NCBI GenBank assembly: GCA_009809945.1
Contig: WTPW01001603.1
Coordinates: 38,361-102,360 of the forward strand
DNA length: 64,000 bases
Reading direction: 5' to 3'
Origin: Gigaspora margarita
Taxonomy: Eukaryota; Glomeromycota; Glomeromycetes; Diversisporales; Gigasporaceae
Shown: positions 1 to 11,225 of the stretch, piece after piece
How the letters are laid out: every line of letters begins with the position of its first letter
Position numbering within the stretch: the first letter of the stretch is position 1
Made by a program: the position numbers and the translations under genes
The notes under the pieces: model-generated
The model's input: only the letters and a program-made list of their open reading frames with translations
Database searches by the model: none
Told to the model about the DNA's origin: nothing

Positions 1-330
1 CAAAAAAAAAAATTGAATTTAAAAAAATGATAAAATAATTTAAAAAAAAAAATAAATTAAAATATATAAATAAAAAAAATAATAATAATAATAAAATAAT
101 AATAAAAAAAAAGTAAATACGAAATAAAAATAAAAAAAATTATAAAACAAATTAAAAAATTTAAAAAAAATTAATAAAAAAAAAAATTAAAAATTAAAAA
201 AGAAAAATGAAAAAAAAATAATTAAAAAAAATCGAAAAAAATATATAAAGTAAAAAAAAAAAATTTAAAAAAGTAAAAAGTAAATACGGGAATAAAAAAA
301 ATTTTAAAAATAAAGTAGTATCATGTACAT
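1..330. repeat. A-rich low-complexity tract
   Basis: Almost pure A with scattered T, including AAT-type microsatellite stretches. No gene is visible. It abuts the TIR element that starts near 342. Confidence 0.9.
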
Positions 331-599
331 ATGTGCATATAGCATGGCGGACATTTGATTTGATTGGTTAAAAAAATATAAACAAATAAACAATGTAGAT
401 CATTATATAAATCTAAATATAGCTGAGTTTTACTATGTAACTTTACTAGTATAATCACTAAAAATTTCAGCTTTGCTAGAGTCTTAAGGCTTTTGTTGTC
501 TTAATACCACCCTTGGAAATTTAGACTTTCGTCATTGAAAATTTTAAGTTTAGTTNTATTTAGAATCTTNGCTATCTTAATTANAACTNTAACAAGACA

Positions 600-1170
600 T
601 AAACTAGAACTAGTATGCGGACATTAAAACTANACACAGTACAATAGTTAAAATTAGACATAGCACAGTATATAGTTAGATCTAGGGCATTGGATTTTGG
701 ATATTAAATTAGACATAGCACAGTATATAGTTAGATCTAGGGCATTAGATTTTGGATATTAGTAGTGTAGTAATTAGATTCAGAATATTCAAAATGTTAG
801 AACTAGACATCAGGATATTAGAATTGGATGTAGTATGGCACGATAGTTAAAATTGGGACATTATAGCTAAATGTAGCACGGTAATTAGATTCAGAAGGGT
901 AGTTAGATTTGGAATGTTGAATTAGACAGTAGTTAGATTTGGGATGTTAGAACTACTAGGTAGGTAGTTAGATATATATAGATATTAGAATTGTATGTAG
1001 CATAATAGTTAGATTTTGGGATATAAGATTTGGCACGTTAGAACTGGATGTGGNNNGATAATTAGATTCAGGATATTTGAGATGTTAGAACTAGAAGTAG
1101 TTCGGGATATTATAGCTAATATAGTATAGTGATTAGATTTGGGTGTTAGATTTTGGATGCAGTACGGTAT
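600..1170. repeat. Degenerate ~40-bp minisatellite-like block
   Basis: Many imperfect reiterations of phrases such as AGTTAGATTTGGGATGTTAG and TAGCACAGTA, at variable spacing. The same block occurs in the second family member at 13740-13850 and, after an insertion, 15864-16025. It is therefore part of the ancestral element rather than local slippage only. Confidence 0.75.
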
Positions 1171-1743
1171 AGCAATTATTTGTATTTGTATTTTTTTTTT
1201 GAATAATAAAAATTGGGTTTTCTACATTATTTTTTTAATCAAGTAAAAAAAAAACTATTAAGTGTAAAAGTGTAATAATTCGTATAACAAATCTAAATAA
1301 TCACCATCTAATTCTAATTCTAAAACTTTAACTCTAACGTATTAAACTTAACCTAACTCTAACGAATTAAACTAACTCTAGCCCAATACCAATTCTATCT
1401 AACCCAATACTAAACTGAAAACTATTAACTACATGATATATGTAAAGCACCAGGAAGGGCGTAATCACTTACCCACGACGTTTCAGCAACTACAGAGCAC
1501 AAAATCAACACTAATGACAACTAACAATGTAGTTCAATCACTATAAGCAAATAAATGACCTCACAAGCGACACAATTAACAGTGACACCAGTAATGAAGG
1601 CATGAAACCAACACCAACGACGAAATAACTATGGAAAGAAAATATGAAGGTTAGAAAGGCAACAAAAAAAACACACCAGCAAAACCAAACTATAAGTCAG
1701 GCCAATCCTAACTTAAATCGGCCAACTTCATCTTTAAAACAGT

Positions 1744-1914
1744 TTGGCGTGTATTGCTACTTATCAGATAGATATTGCATCCAATAGTCATATTAGAGAT
1801 CTGATATTTCTATTAACAAAATATCAAATATCCGATATTTTACAATATAAGTATTAGATGTCTAATAGGCCTATTGGATGTAATATCTATCCGATAGGTT
1901 GCAATACGCACCAA
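1744..1914. mobile_element. 171-bp inverted-repeat miniature element
   Basis: The arms TTGGCGTGTATTGC at 1744 and GCAATACGCACCAA at 1901-1914 are inverted and extend about 45 bp inward through TCAGATAGATATTGCATCCAATAG and its imperfect complement. Non-coding. It lies inside the 342-3930 element. Confidence 0.65.
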
Positions 1915-1962
1915 CGAAATCTTATTGGAATTTAAAAGTTCGACCTGTGAAATATATGCAAT

Positions 1963-2046
1963 AAAAATACCCCGATCACTATATCAAGATCACGGGGTAT
2001 TTAGTAAAAATACCCTGTGATCTTGATATAGTGATCGGGGTATTTA
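1963..2046. repeat. Near-perfect 80-bp hairpin with nested palindromes
   Basis: A 32-bp arm (1968-1999) is followed by its inverted copy (2011-2042) with one difference and an 11-bp loop. Each arm also begins TACCCC and ends GGGGTA, so it is itself a small inverted repeat. The result is a two-level cruciform-capable structure just downstream of the kinase relic. Confidence 0.85.
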
Positions 2047-2234
2047 CATCTAAATATACTAAACTACAGGTTGAATTCAATTTGAGAAAATAAATATCAT
2101 TACCTGCATTTACTATATTGACTTAAAATACTATCCGAATTACCATCTTAGCACATTTCAAATGCTTTGTCTCTATTTAAATGAGGAATAATGCGAGCTT
2201 ACCAAATTGTTGAGTAGATCAAGCGTGATGATTT

Positions 2235-3550
2235 ACAAATGGAAGAAGGAAAAGTTTAGGATACCGGCCGGCTGACTTTTTTTTTTTATAGCTATTTTCA
2301 TAACTAACTTTGTCCTTTTTAGCATCGATCCCATCGTAATGACGTTCATCATGGTATGTTGGCAAATTTTTGATGAATAAGATCTTGAGAATAAATTATA
2401 AGAAGATCTGATGCAATACATTATAACAGGTTTAATTTATCTTTCTAGTCCATTTGTGCTACAGCATGTAGATTTTTGTGCAAGCAACCTTCTAAAGCAT
2501 ATTTCATGACAAAAATATAATTTGTCTTTTGATATACCGAAACATCTTAAAAAGGTTGGATCTTTAAGACCGATATCACAATATGCTTTTAACTTATTAT
2601 TAAAGGAAATATATATTCAATTTGTTAATTTTAATGAAAATTATGTATAACATAACTAAAAAATATTTAATAAAGATTACCTCTCTTATAAATTCTTTAC
2701 GATAATTATTTGATTCATGAAGTAATTTAAGTGCAGCATCTCTGGGTAAGTATTGATAACTATCGATTGCTTTATTTCTGACTCCAATTCTATTTTGAAT
2801 ACTACTCACCACTTCGGCTCCGCAAATAGCTTGTGGATGCGTCTGATATTTAAATCATGTCAATATGACTTGATCATATGTTAAGAAATCTTTGTCTAGA
2901 TTTTTAATATTTTTAACTTGCTTATTTCATCTTTCGCTAATTCTCCAGCAGTTGGTCAGTTTTGAGGTCATCAGATCCAAAAGTAATTAAGGAGTTTCAC
3001 ATCGTCTATAACCAGTGTTGCTAGACTCCGCTGTGTGGAATATCATGTATAGAGAATATCCAGTAAAAACTTCTGACATAATTATTCTGAAAGAATAAAT
3101 ATCTGATTTTTGAGTATATTCCTTTCTGTTTGTACCAAAATCAGTGTGTAAGAATTTTGATTAACTATATTGCCGGAATGAAAATCTTTATGGGCTTCGT
3201 GGATTGTATTAAGCCCATTAGCTATGTAATATAAGATTGCTACTTAAGAAGCCCACTTTAATTCACCATATTTACTATCTAACAATTTTCTGGGACTTCC
3301 CTGCTTTGCATATTCTATAACCATTCTGTAGTTACTATCTTTTGGGCTCTTGGTTATTCTATAAATTGCAATTGTAAAATCGCCCTCATATTTATGTTGA
3401 TTTTTAACCTAAAATATTAATTAGAATAAATAAGATTATTATACTTTAATAATAACTTATTTTAAACAAGCATCTATTTGTGATCGCTCACAGACGTTTT
3501 GTTGCATTGTTAACCAATGAACGAGATTTACTCAACTTGCCAGTAACCCT
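2235..3550 (-). pseudogene. Broken protein kinase gene with two kinase-lobe segments
   Basis: Reading the minus strand from 3550 down, conceptual translation in shifting frames gives kinase landmarks. These are an N-lobe-to-hinge piece with MVIEYAKQGS (about 3330-3290), a catalytic-loop equivalent HKDFHSGNIV near 3180, a DFG equivalent (TDFGTNRK) near 3130 and a SDIYSF..IMSEVFTGY segment near 3080-3040. A second N-lobe-like segment follows: ALKLLHESNNYRKEFIRE (2740-2685, resembling beta3 lysine and helix C), then MKYALEGCLHKNL and a QMDWKDKL segment (2500-2430). Stops and frameshifts break it throughout. Probable introns are at about 3421-3470 and 2590-2685. The arrangement looks like the serine/threonine- or tyrosine-kinase-like families expanded in Glomeromycotina, with a tandem or chimeric layout. 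It lies entirely within the TIR element, suggesting capture or later insertion around it. The catalytic HRD has become HKD-like and the gene is not functional. Confidence 0.75.
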
Positions 3551-3941
3551 TTTTTTTATAATACACCATGAACAAAGAAGCGTGAACATTTTGTAGGTGA
3601 AGTATTACTGTTATTAGTTGCTTGGATCAATAGAAAGCAAAAAAAAGTTTAATACCCAATTAACTTATTCGTACATACCGTAATACCGTATTACTTGTTG
3701 TCTCCTAAGTAAAGTTTTTAGGGATACTGATCTATACTGATCTTTTTTCCCAAAAGATGTGCAAAGAGATAAAGAACACTATAATATGTTCTAAAAAAAA
3801 ACTATTATATGAAACTAGGAGTTGTCAATTGATGATGTAACTTTTCATAGTAATGGTTACTTTAAAAATTTTTTTATATTGTATAACCTAGTGATCTTCA
3901 AGCCAATCAAATCGAATGTCCGCCATGCTCGTGCATATATA

Positions 3942-4004
3942 GGAATAAAAGTAAATTCCAGTTATTCCTTATTATGAGAATAACTGGAAATTTACTTTTA
4001 TTCC
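3942..4004. repeat. Perfect-stem hairpin beside the TIR element
   Basis: A 26-bp arm (3942-3967) and its inverted copy (3978-4004) differ by one base and surround a 10-base loop. It starts three bases after the right target duplication of the 342-3930 element. Non-coding. Confidence 0.85.
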
Positions 4005-4198
4005 CACCATCGTTTTATTTCAAATTTTAAAAAAAAATAAAAAATAAAAAAAATGATAATATAAAAAATCGATGATATAGAAAAATGATTAATTTAAAAA
4101 AATTAATAAAAAAAAAGAATAAAAAAACATGTTTATTTATTTATTTATCGCTTTGTTTTGTTTATTGTTTTTCTCGTGTTCTTACTAGCAGGTACCTA
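4005..4198. other. AT-rich spacer, no gene seen
   Basis: Low-complexity A/T sequence including a TTTA-type microsatellite near 4130-4148. No coding or structured signal. Confidence 0.7.
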
Positions 4199-4536
4199 TT
4201 ATAATCTGCGAAGACTATACTTTTTAAAAATTTGCACAGATTTTTGGCAAAAATCTAAATTTTGAAGAACTTTGCAATTTTTTAAACAAGATTCTGCACT
4301 TATTTGATAAATTTGAAAATCACTACAGATTATTAATGTTTTTAATTTCCTGATTCTATTATAATCTGCGAATATTATACTTTTAAATATTTTCACAGAT
4401 TTTTGGCAAAAAATCTGCGAAGAACTGCAAAAATCTAAATTTTGATGATCTTTGCAATTTTTTAAACAAAATTCTGCACTTATTTGATAAATTTGAATAT
4501 TACTGCAGATTATTAATGTTTTTATTTTCCCGATGA
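4199..4536. repeat. Tandem duplication of a ~160-bp unit
   Basis: TTATAATCTGCGAA begins two successive units at 4199 and 4359. They share the same order of internal phrases (ACAGATTTTTGGCAAAA, ACTTTGCAATTTTTTAAACA, TCTGCACTTATTTGATAAAT). The second unit is longer by about 18 bp through an internal small duplication. A minus-strand open frame of 115 codons runs across both units, but it is an in-frame repeat and matches no protein I recognise. Confidence 0.8.
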
Positions 4537-4539
4537 TAG

Positions 4540-5851
4540 CATTCATGACAGGGATAAGTACTGTTACTCATATATCATTATTGGCAAAATGGTGCTAATT
4601 ATTAATTATATCCAGAACTTCTTTTTTAGTACTAGGATAATTATCAGTTTTACTAAGAGTAATACAATGCTAAAACCCTCTTTTATATGCTTTTATTCCT
4701 AGGCAAACTTTTGCAAGAGAGAACCAACAGGTTTTACAAAAAGTTATAAGAGAATGTATTAGTTCTTCTTTCTTTTCCCAATTTTGCAATGCTCTGAACC
4801 AAATATGAGAAGATATAAAAAAATTAATGAGTTTTTGATTACTTTTAATAATTGGAACCAAAGGCAGGAAACCAGAAATATCTTTTGCAAAAAGATTGAA
4901 GGTATGAAGATAACAACAGATAGGAATAATATTTGAATAATTGTTTTTAAAGTTGTTTCTCATTTTGACTATAATACAAGGGTTATCAATCACATGCAAT
5001 TATAGATTTAATAGAGACCAAGTTTGATTTAAAAATTTTTTCTGTTTGCTCTTTAAGAAATACTGCTATATGCCAATTTGATAATAAATCAACAATGTCT
5101 AAAATGTATTCTTTATTCTTTTTTAAGGCCATAAAACCATAAATCGAGTTTCTAGATATATCTTGCCATCCATCTAAAGCAATAATAGCATCTGTGAGAG
5201 ACTTCATTAATTCAAGCTTCTTATCCAAGTAAGTTGAAAATAAATAGTTAAGAATGGAAGTTTTTAATGAGTCATCAGAGGATGGGTTATAGCTTGGAGC
5301 TAATTCGTCAAGAAATCTCTGAAAATAAGGGTTTTCGATAAACTTGAAAGAAATATTGCTATAAATAATAGCATCAAGTAGTTTTTTATCTAATTCAACT
5401 TGTTTATCTTGTAATATTGGTCTAACAACCCAATTCATCAAGCTTTCTTGACGTTTTGATTCTGAAGATGGAGAGCTATTATCAATAGTATTATAAAATT
5501 TCCATTAGCTAAGTTAAAATATTTTTATTTTATAATATGTATTTGTAATTACATATGTTGGCTGTTCTTTATCAAAATTTGATTTATATCGACTTTTTTT
5601 TAAAAATTAGAACCAGTAACTTTTTTAATATAGTCTCTCTTATTAGTAATAGGCCAACAGTCATACTTAAAAACATGGCTATGGAGTCTATCAGGCCTGC
5701 CAGATAATTCTAAACTATAGTAAAAGCATTTGGCTTTATATCTATTGCTATTGTCTTCAACTTTTTTTTCTGAACACCAAAACCCAGTCCATCGATTGTT
5801 ATGAGCTTTCATGTCAGGAAGAACAAACCCAGTAGGAGGTTGGGATTGCAT
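4540..5851 (-). pseudogene. Broken hAT-type (BED/DUF659-like) transposase
   Basis: Exon 1 starts with Met at 5851 and encodes a BED-like zinc finger: W..F, then KAKCFYYSLELSGRPDRLHS with H and C positions. The second CxxC cysteine has become Tyr. An intron of roughly 60 bp follows (acceptor near 5506). Exon 2 continues through MNWVVRPILQ, an ALDGWQD segment (first catalytic Asp region near 5175) and an INYHLA-equivalent segment. A frameshift at about 4990-5000 leads into CCYLHTFNLFAKDI (about 4880-4920). The tail, with FCKTCWFSLAKVCLGIKAYKRGF, continues past three stop codons down to about 4555. The C-terminal hAT dimerisation motif is absent, so the gene is both mutated and truncated. Family assignment rests on motif order. 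Confidence 0.75.
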
Positions 5852-6369
5852 TATGAAAATTTTTTTTAATAATAATCAAATATCCTATGATTTATAGGTA
5901 AGATTTTATAAAAAAACACCATACCTTTCTTTATATTATAAATTTTTTTGCGATGTTTTATGCATTGTAATATATATTATTCTATATTAAGGATATCAAT
6001 AATACAAGTAAAAACCCGTAAATTAGTGTTTTTAATCTTTGCTCTTAATCTAGTTTTGTGATTTTAAAAAATACTACGATTAAAAACAAAGATTCAAATG
6101 CTGATTTACAAGTTTTCTTAGTATTATTCAGATGTATTATTATCTCTTTGTAAATTTTATATGTTTATTTTAGCAGGCAAATTTACCCATTTACAGATGA
6201 GATGATAATGTTTTTTGTCCTTTAGAAGAGGCATTTTATAATAGCATTATCATTTGCTTTTGATTTTGCGCATTATTATTACCATTTTCCTGTAATTGCG
6301 TGATCTAGTTTTATTGCCAAAGCATTTTTAAGAAATGTAAAATGGAACAAGACCAGGAATCTAAATGTA
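5852..6369. other. Intergenic, no feature seen
   Basis: AT-rich sequence with no convincing ORF, inverted repeat or RNA gene. Confidence 0.6.
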
Positions 6370-6557
6370 TATGTTGTACCCCAAATCAAAATTTGTCCCA
6401 ATTGTCAATTGGGATGGCCCAGATGTCAATTTTTTTTACAGCCAAAAATAAAAATTGGCCTAAACTGATCTCTAACTTTACTTTAATTTTACCCTAACCC
6501 TAAATTTAATTTGGCCCGATTGTCATCTGAGCAGATTGTCATCTGGGGCACAACATA
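6370..6557. mobile_element. 188-bp TA-flanked miniature element
   Basis: Inverted ends TATGTTGTACCCCA and TGGGGCACAACATA are bordered by TA on both sides. It contains GTCAATTGGGATGGCC-type internal repeats and a short CCCTAACCCTAA run near 6492. Size and TA borders fit a Tc1/mariner-type MITE (inference). Confidence 0.65.
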
Positions 6558-6559
6558 TA

Positions 6560-8443
6560 TTAAAAAAGTTTTTTTAAACTGATTCAATTTTCTTATGAAA
6601 AAAAATTAACACTTGGTAATCAAGTATAGCTGAAATTAGTAATTCCTTAACTTTTTTGCATATACTTAAAGTGTCCAAGATGTAAACCCGTAATGACTTA
6701 AAAAAATTAAACCAATTTGTATAACGACCACACGTTTAATAAATTAAGCAATATAACTGATATAACTAGTAATGCATTCCCGCACCTCATCATTGAACAA
6801 TTAAATTATTATTCTCTTCATCAGAAAGAACCACCTTCTATGTTTCAGCTCAGTAACCACTTGATTAAAGTGACTAAATACTAGTTTAAAAACTTGAATT
6901 ATATGATACTTTAGACTATTTGCTAAGAAGTCACAGTAAGCAATCATGGATCAATTATATTTCACTCACAAAAAATATGCACTATGTCAATATACTACAG
7001 ATTTATTGCAATAACCAAAATTACATTAAATTTTATATGTATAATAACGATAGGTAAAGTTTAATCAGTTGGGAATTTTAATACCATATAAGTAAACCAT
7101 ATTTTATATATTAATAATGAATATATATAATTAATATTATATATTTTATATATAAATTGGTTAATGGTATATTAAGTGGCATGCCAAGTAGGTTCTAAAC
7201 ATTTTGGCATGCCAGTCACCCTAGTGTGAGATACTATGAAGCCCATTTGCTGATAGTATATTTATTATACTACTTACATATACTAATTATGGTTTATGTA
7301 TCATTTGTATAATACTATGTTTATGCCTATCAAAAATTTAAAAATATCACATGCTTTTTTTTTAGAACCCTAGTTCTATGCTAATATTATTATATAATTG
7401 TTAAATTATAAACAAATAAATAAAAAGTAGGCAGTATATAGGTTATTTATTTGCAAACTGAACAAAATATCCTTGTTTAAGCATTGAGCCATCAAATAAT
7501 AATTATGAGCCTATTGAGTCTCATAATATTCATTAGTCAGAGGCCCTAGTTGCTATTGCAACAATTTTTTGTATAACTAAATATACATATACAAATAACT
7601 TGGGTAATTGCTTTATCAATACAAAAAAAATCTAGCACTAGCAATAGTAAGAATTAGAGGTAATATATACTTCATTTGGGTTAAAAAAATATTTAACCAA
7701 TAACAATGGTATAGGTGTATTATATTTTACAGATAAATTTAAACTGGGTTCCTTTTTTAGCTTTTGTTTTTTATTATAGCAACTATGGCATGACAATCTT
7801 TTTATGGGTCTATTATCAACAAGCTAACAAAGCAGAATTCAACAGTTAAAACTTTTACAAGAATATTCAGTTGTCACAATATAGCAGTTAATATTGCTAG
7901 TGAATCCCAAATATTTTACCAAATCTGAATTTGTGATACTATTTTCGCTTGTAAAGCTGTAAATTCATAATACTATTGTTAAAATACTGTGTACTGCATT
8001 AAGTAATTTTCTTTAAATTTATTTTTTATGTAAGATATAATAGTTGTAATTGCTAGATAGTTAATATATTTTAATACAATTAAACTTCTTACTATCAGCT
8101 TTCGAAATTATAGAACCAAACTCTTCTTTTCTAATTCTTTTAATATTATCTAATTCATTAAATAGAATTTATTATAGTATGTGAAGATTAAGTTAGTAAT
8201 ATGATTTGTATAATATGAATTACACAAAATCATGCATAGTTTGAATAGTTGATTGACAATTCCTATAGTTTGTATAGTTAACTATAATCCATTAATTAAC
8301 TATAGTTTCAGTAATTTGCTATTTGTATATTATTAAACGTAATGACCTCAATCCATTTGTTTAAATTCAATCAGTTGTGTTTTTATAATTAGCAATAGTT
8401 TATTTATGTATCTTTAATAGTTAACTATAGTGAATTATATATT
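6560..8443. other. Gene-free AT-rich region
   Basis: No ORF or RNA gene is convincing. There is a pair of TGGCATGCCA-type palindromes near 7183 and 7215. From about 8215 on there are dispersed TAGTTAACTA palindromic words, which resume at 8745-8800 after the inserted element at 8452-8734. Confidence 0.6.
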
Positions 8444-8451
8444 AGTATAGG

Positions 8452-8734
8452 GGTCGTCTAAAGCAGAGCAGAATCACGTGACACTTGGCCAATCAAATCA
8501 TCAAATTTTGATGATCTTCGGTGAAGCAAACAAAAAAAAGAAGCGAAAACCTTGAAAAATACAAAAAATGGCAGTCTAAACCTACCTTGGTGTTTTAATT
8601 AAAAATGTCGGGAAGGCAATTTTGCTTATATATTATAAACTAAAACTTCTCTAACCCAGCCTTAAGATGGCCCTAACCCTAAAGTTAATTCGATAAAATA
8701 TATTATAAAAATCTACTCTGCTTTAGACATTCCC
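8452..8734. mobile_element. 283-bp hAT-type MITE (family H1)
   Basis: The left end GGGGTCGTCTAAAGCAGAG pairs with the right end CTCTGCTTTAGACATTCCC. TTAGTATA is duplicated on both sides (8444-8451, 8735-8742), an 8-bp target duplication typical of hAT. The core contains GGCCCTAACCCTAA. Two further members are at 31724-32002 and 32011-32466, with lengths of 283, 279 and, after subtracting a nested insert, 286 bp. Confidence 0.85.
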
Positions 8735-8844
8735 TTAGTATAGTTATAGTTATCTATAGTTCAAGTAATTAATTAACTATAATTAACTATAGTGGAACTG
8801 TGTATGTGCACAAATGATACAGATTATACAAAAATACAGATTTG

Positions 8845-9373
8845 AGGGCATCTATAAATAACGTTATATTTGAGGGGTCCCTAAAATATAACAATTTTTC
8901 AATAGTAGAAGGAAATCAAAAAAATATAATATAATTTTTTTATAAAAATTTGTCTAAAACTTGATTCAGTAGTCCAAATTGGATAATTTTGGTACCTTTC
9001 GAATTGTCTCGAAGAGAAGATTCGAATGGTACCAAAATTATTTGATTTAGATCACTAAATCACGTTTTATTAACAAAATACTATTAGTTATTATGTTTTC
9101 TTATAAAATTACTATAAAATCAATAGAATGGTATTTCATTAATAAAACATGAACCAGTAATCCAAATCAAATGATTTTAGTACCATTGGATTCGTCTTAT
9201 AGAGACGAATCGAATGGTACCAAAATTATCCAAACTGGATTACCAGATCATAATATATCCAAGTTTTTGTAAAATTATATATATAAATATACAGATTTTT
9301 AATTTTTTTTATATAGTAGAGGGGGTCAAGAGCTACTATATAGGAGTAAATAACGTTATTTATAGATGCCTCC
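8845..9373. mobile_element. TIR element with GGGCATCTATAAATAACGTT ends
   Basis: The left end (8845-8870) is matched in inverted form by ATAACGTTATTTATAGATGCC at 9350-9373. Inside are two copies of the ~45-bp palindrome family (GGTACC..TTCGAATCGTCTC type) at about 8990-9045 and 9178-9225. A third copy of this left end, GGGGGCATCCATAAATAACG, is at 16453, running into an assembly gap. A 69-codon ORF inside is incidental. Confidence 0.7.
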
Positions 9374-10273
9374 TTTCAAATAGTTATCCAAATTGTCAAT
9401 CATACCTTTCTAAGTTGAAATAATTTTCTGCATTATTAGTATTTTTTTTATGCTTGTTATCTTTTATTACTCTACATTATAGATATCTTATTTTATTTTG
9501 TCATATTCATTATAATGTACACATTTCGTATTTAAGTTCCCTTTGTAAGCATAAAATATTTTTATTAACCACTATCATACAGATTTTTTTATACTTTAAA
9601 TAAAATGCAAATAACTTTTATACTTACCAAATAATTAATATGAATGAATGCTTGTATGACAAATAACAATATATTCATCAGTTTCAGGTTTGAAGTTATT
9701 ACAGAATTGTAGCATTATAGTATTGTGACAGTATGGTACTACAATATTATGGTATTACAATATTGTGATATTATAGTATAATATTTGATACAGATAATCA
9801 TAAAATCAAATAATAGTGAAATTTGAATATATTTTATGTATGATTTTTAAATTTTTTTAGGAACTTTTTTGTCTGCTTTTTTTTTATATAGTTGAGTAGA
9901 ATTTAGGGTTAGGGTTATTAATAAAAGAGTATAGCCAACTCTTTCTAATTCAAACTGCTGGAACTACTTTTTTTTACTATATAAAAATTTGAAAAAGTTT
10001 GGTTTTCAAAAAGTTATATATAGCTAATCTGACCTTTATAATAAAATTTACAAATGTTCTAGACAATTTTGTTCAGTTTAAAGAGAGTTTAATAGTGTTC
10101 AGTTTAGAGAGGTTTAGATTAAAGAGAGGCGACTGTATAGGTAGATTTTAGTAGAGCTTATATTTTTAAATTAAGACCCAAAATTTCACTATTATCCAAT
10201 TTCATAATCATCCGTAATAATATTTACGTATTGGTCAAATCAATCTTAACAAATGGCTAAATACTTATGATTA
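9374..10273. other. Gene-free region
   Basis: No gene seen. A short reiteration of GTATTACAATATTGTGA-like words lies at 9695-9785, and TTAGGGTTAGGGTTA (telomere-like) at 9903-9918. Confidence 0.6.
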
Positions 10274-10339
10274 GCATAGTAGACATTTGTTTTAATTGGT
10301 CAAAAAATGTAAACAATATGTATAATATAAATCAATATA

Positions 10340-10516
10340 CAGTCAGACCCCCTCTAAATGCTACCCCCCTAAATGCAATACCTCTCTAAATGCACGTCTT
10401 CTCTTGGGCCCAACTAATATTACATCTATAGATTTTTACCTCCCTAAATGCAATACCTCTCTAAATGCACATACTAGAGCAGGTCCTGACGACGTGCATT
10501 TAGGGAGATCTGACTG
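10340..10516. mobile_element. 177-bp pogo-like MITE
   Basis: Ends CAGTCAGACCCCCTCTAAATG and GCATTTAGGGAGATCTGACTG, with TA on both sides. Internal repeats of CCTCTCTAAATGCAC are present. Aligning to the uninterrupted sister sequence near 395-412 shows an empty site with a single TA. pogo/Tigger relatives carry CAGT-type ends with TA duplications, so this is a likely non-autonomous relative. Confidence 0.8.
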
Positions 10517-10734
10517 TATAAATTTAGATATACAGTTATACATATGACAGTCTGGGATTTTACCAAAAATGAAAATTGATTCTAGAACATTTTAGAATGA
10601 CCTACTGAGCTTTGATTGGCTCACAATAATCTTTTTATAGCTAAATTATATAACAAGAATTCATTAATTTTCTCGAACTTTAATAGTGATTTTTCTGATA
10701 ACTACTAAACCAAACCTGCCCAAATTTTTACTAT

Positions 10735-10912
10735 AGATATTAATTTATAAAATACCAAAATTTCAGCCAATTTGAATTGATAGTTTTTAAGAAATCACTT
10801 ATATACGATAGTCAATTTGTTTAAAAAAATTGACTATCATATACAAGCGATTTCTCAAGAACTATCGATTCAAATTAGCTAAAATTTTGATGTTTTATAA
10901 ATTAATCTGCAT
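10735..10912. repeat. Foldback palindrome
   Basis: The arms run from about 10737 to 10815 and 10836 to 10910. For example, GATAGTCAATTTGTTT is answered by AAATTGACTATCATAT, and ATTAATTTATAAAATACCAA by the inverted phrase near 10885-10905. Non-coding. Confidence 0.75.
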
Positions 10913-11225
10913 AATATTTAGCAAGCACAATTATTGTAAACCACCAAATAACTACAGAACTATATAATATTATGAGTATTTTATTTTAAATACAGTAGGT
11001 TGAGAATTAACGTTAATAATTTGGCATAGCATCCAATTTCAGATAAAATAAGTGACATCTACAGTTCCTATTTTTTTTAGTATATGCTTACCGGTAGATA
11101 TTTATTAAAAAAAAGCTAATTTTATTTTTAAGATAAAAAATAGGACCTTTAAACCACTTATATTAGAAATAAGTTACCGGTAATTCTAAATCTGATTGTT
11201 TATTATACGAATTGATATTTAAGAT

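Larger units (their letters stand above)
342..3930. mobile_element. MULE-like TIR element carrying a kinase relic
   Basis: The left end GCATGGCGGACATTTGATTT and the right end, read on the other strand, share about 28 of 30 bases (right arm 3899-3930). Both ends are bordered by GTGCATATA (333-341 and 3931-3939), a 9-bp target duplication. TIRs with 9-bp duplications are typical of Mutator-like elements, so I infer a MULE-type non-autonomous element. No transposase is visible inside; the interior holds a minisatellite-like block, a small inverted-repeat element, an 80-bp hairpin and a broken protein-kinase gene. A second, heavily interrupted member is at 10274-20380. Family assignment is inference; the TIRs and duplication are seen directly. 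Confidence 0.75.
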
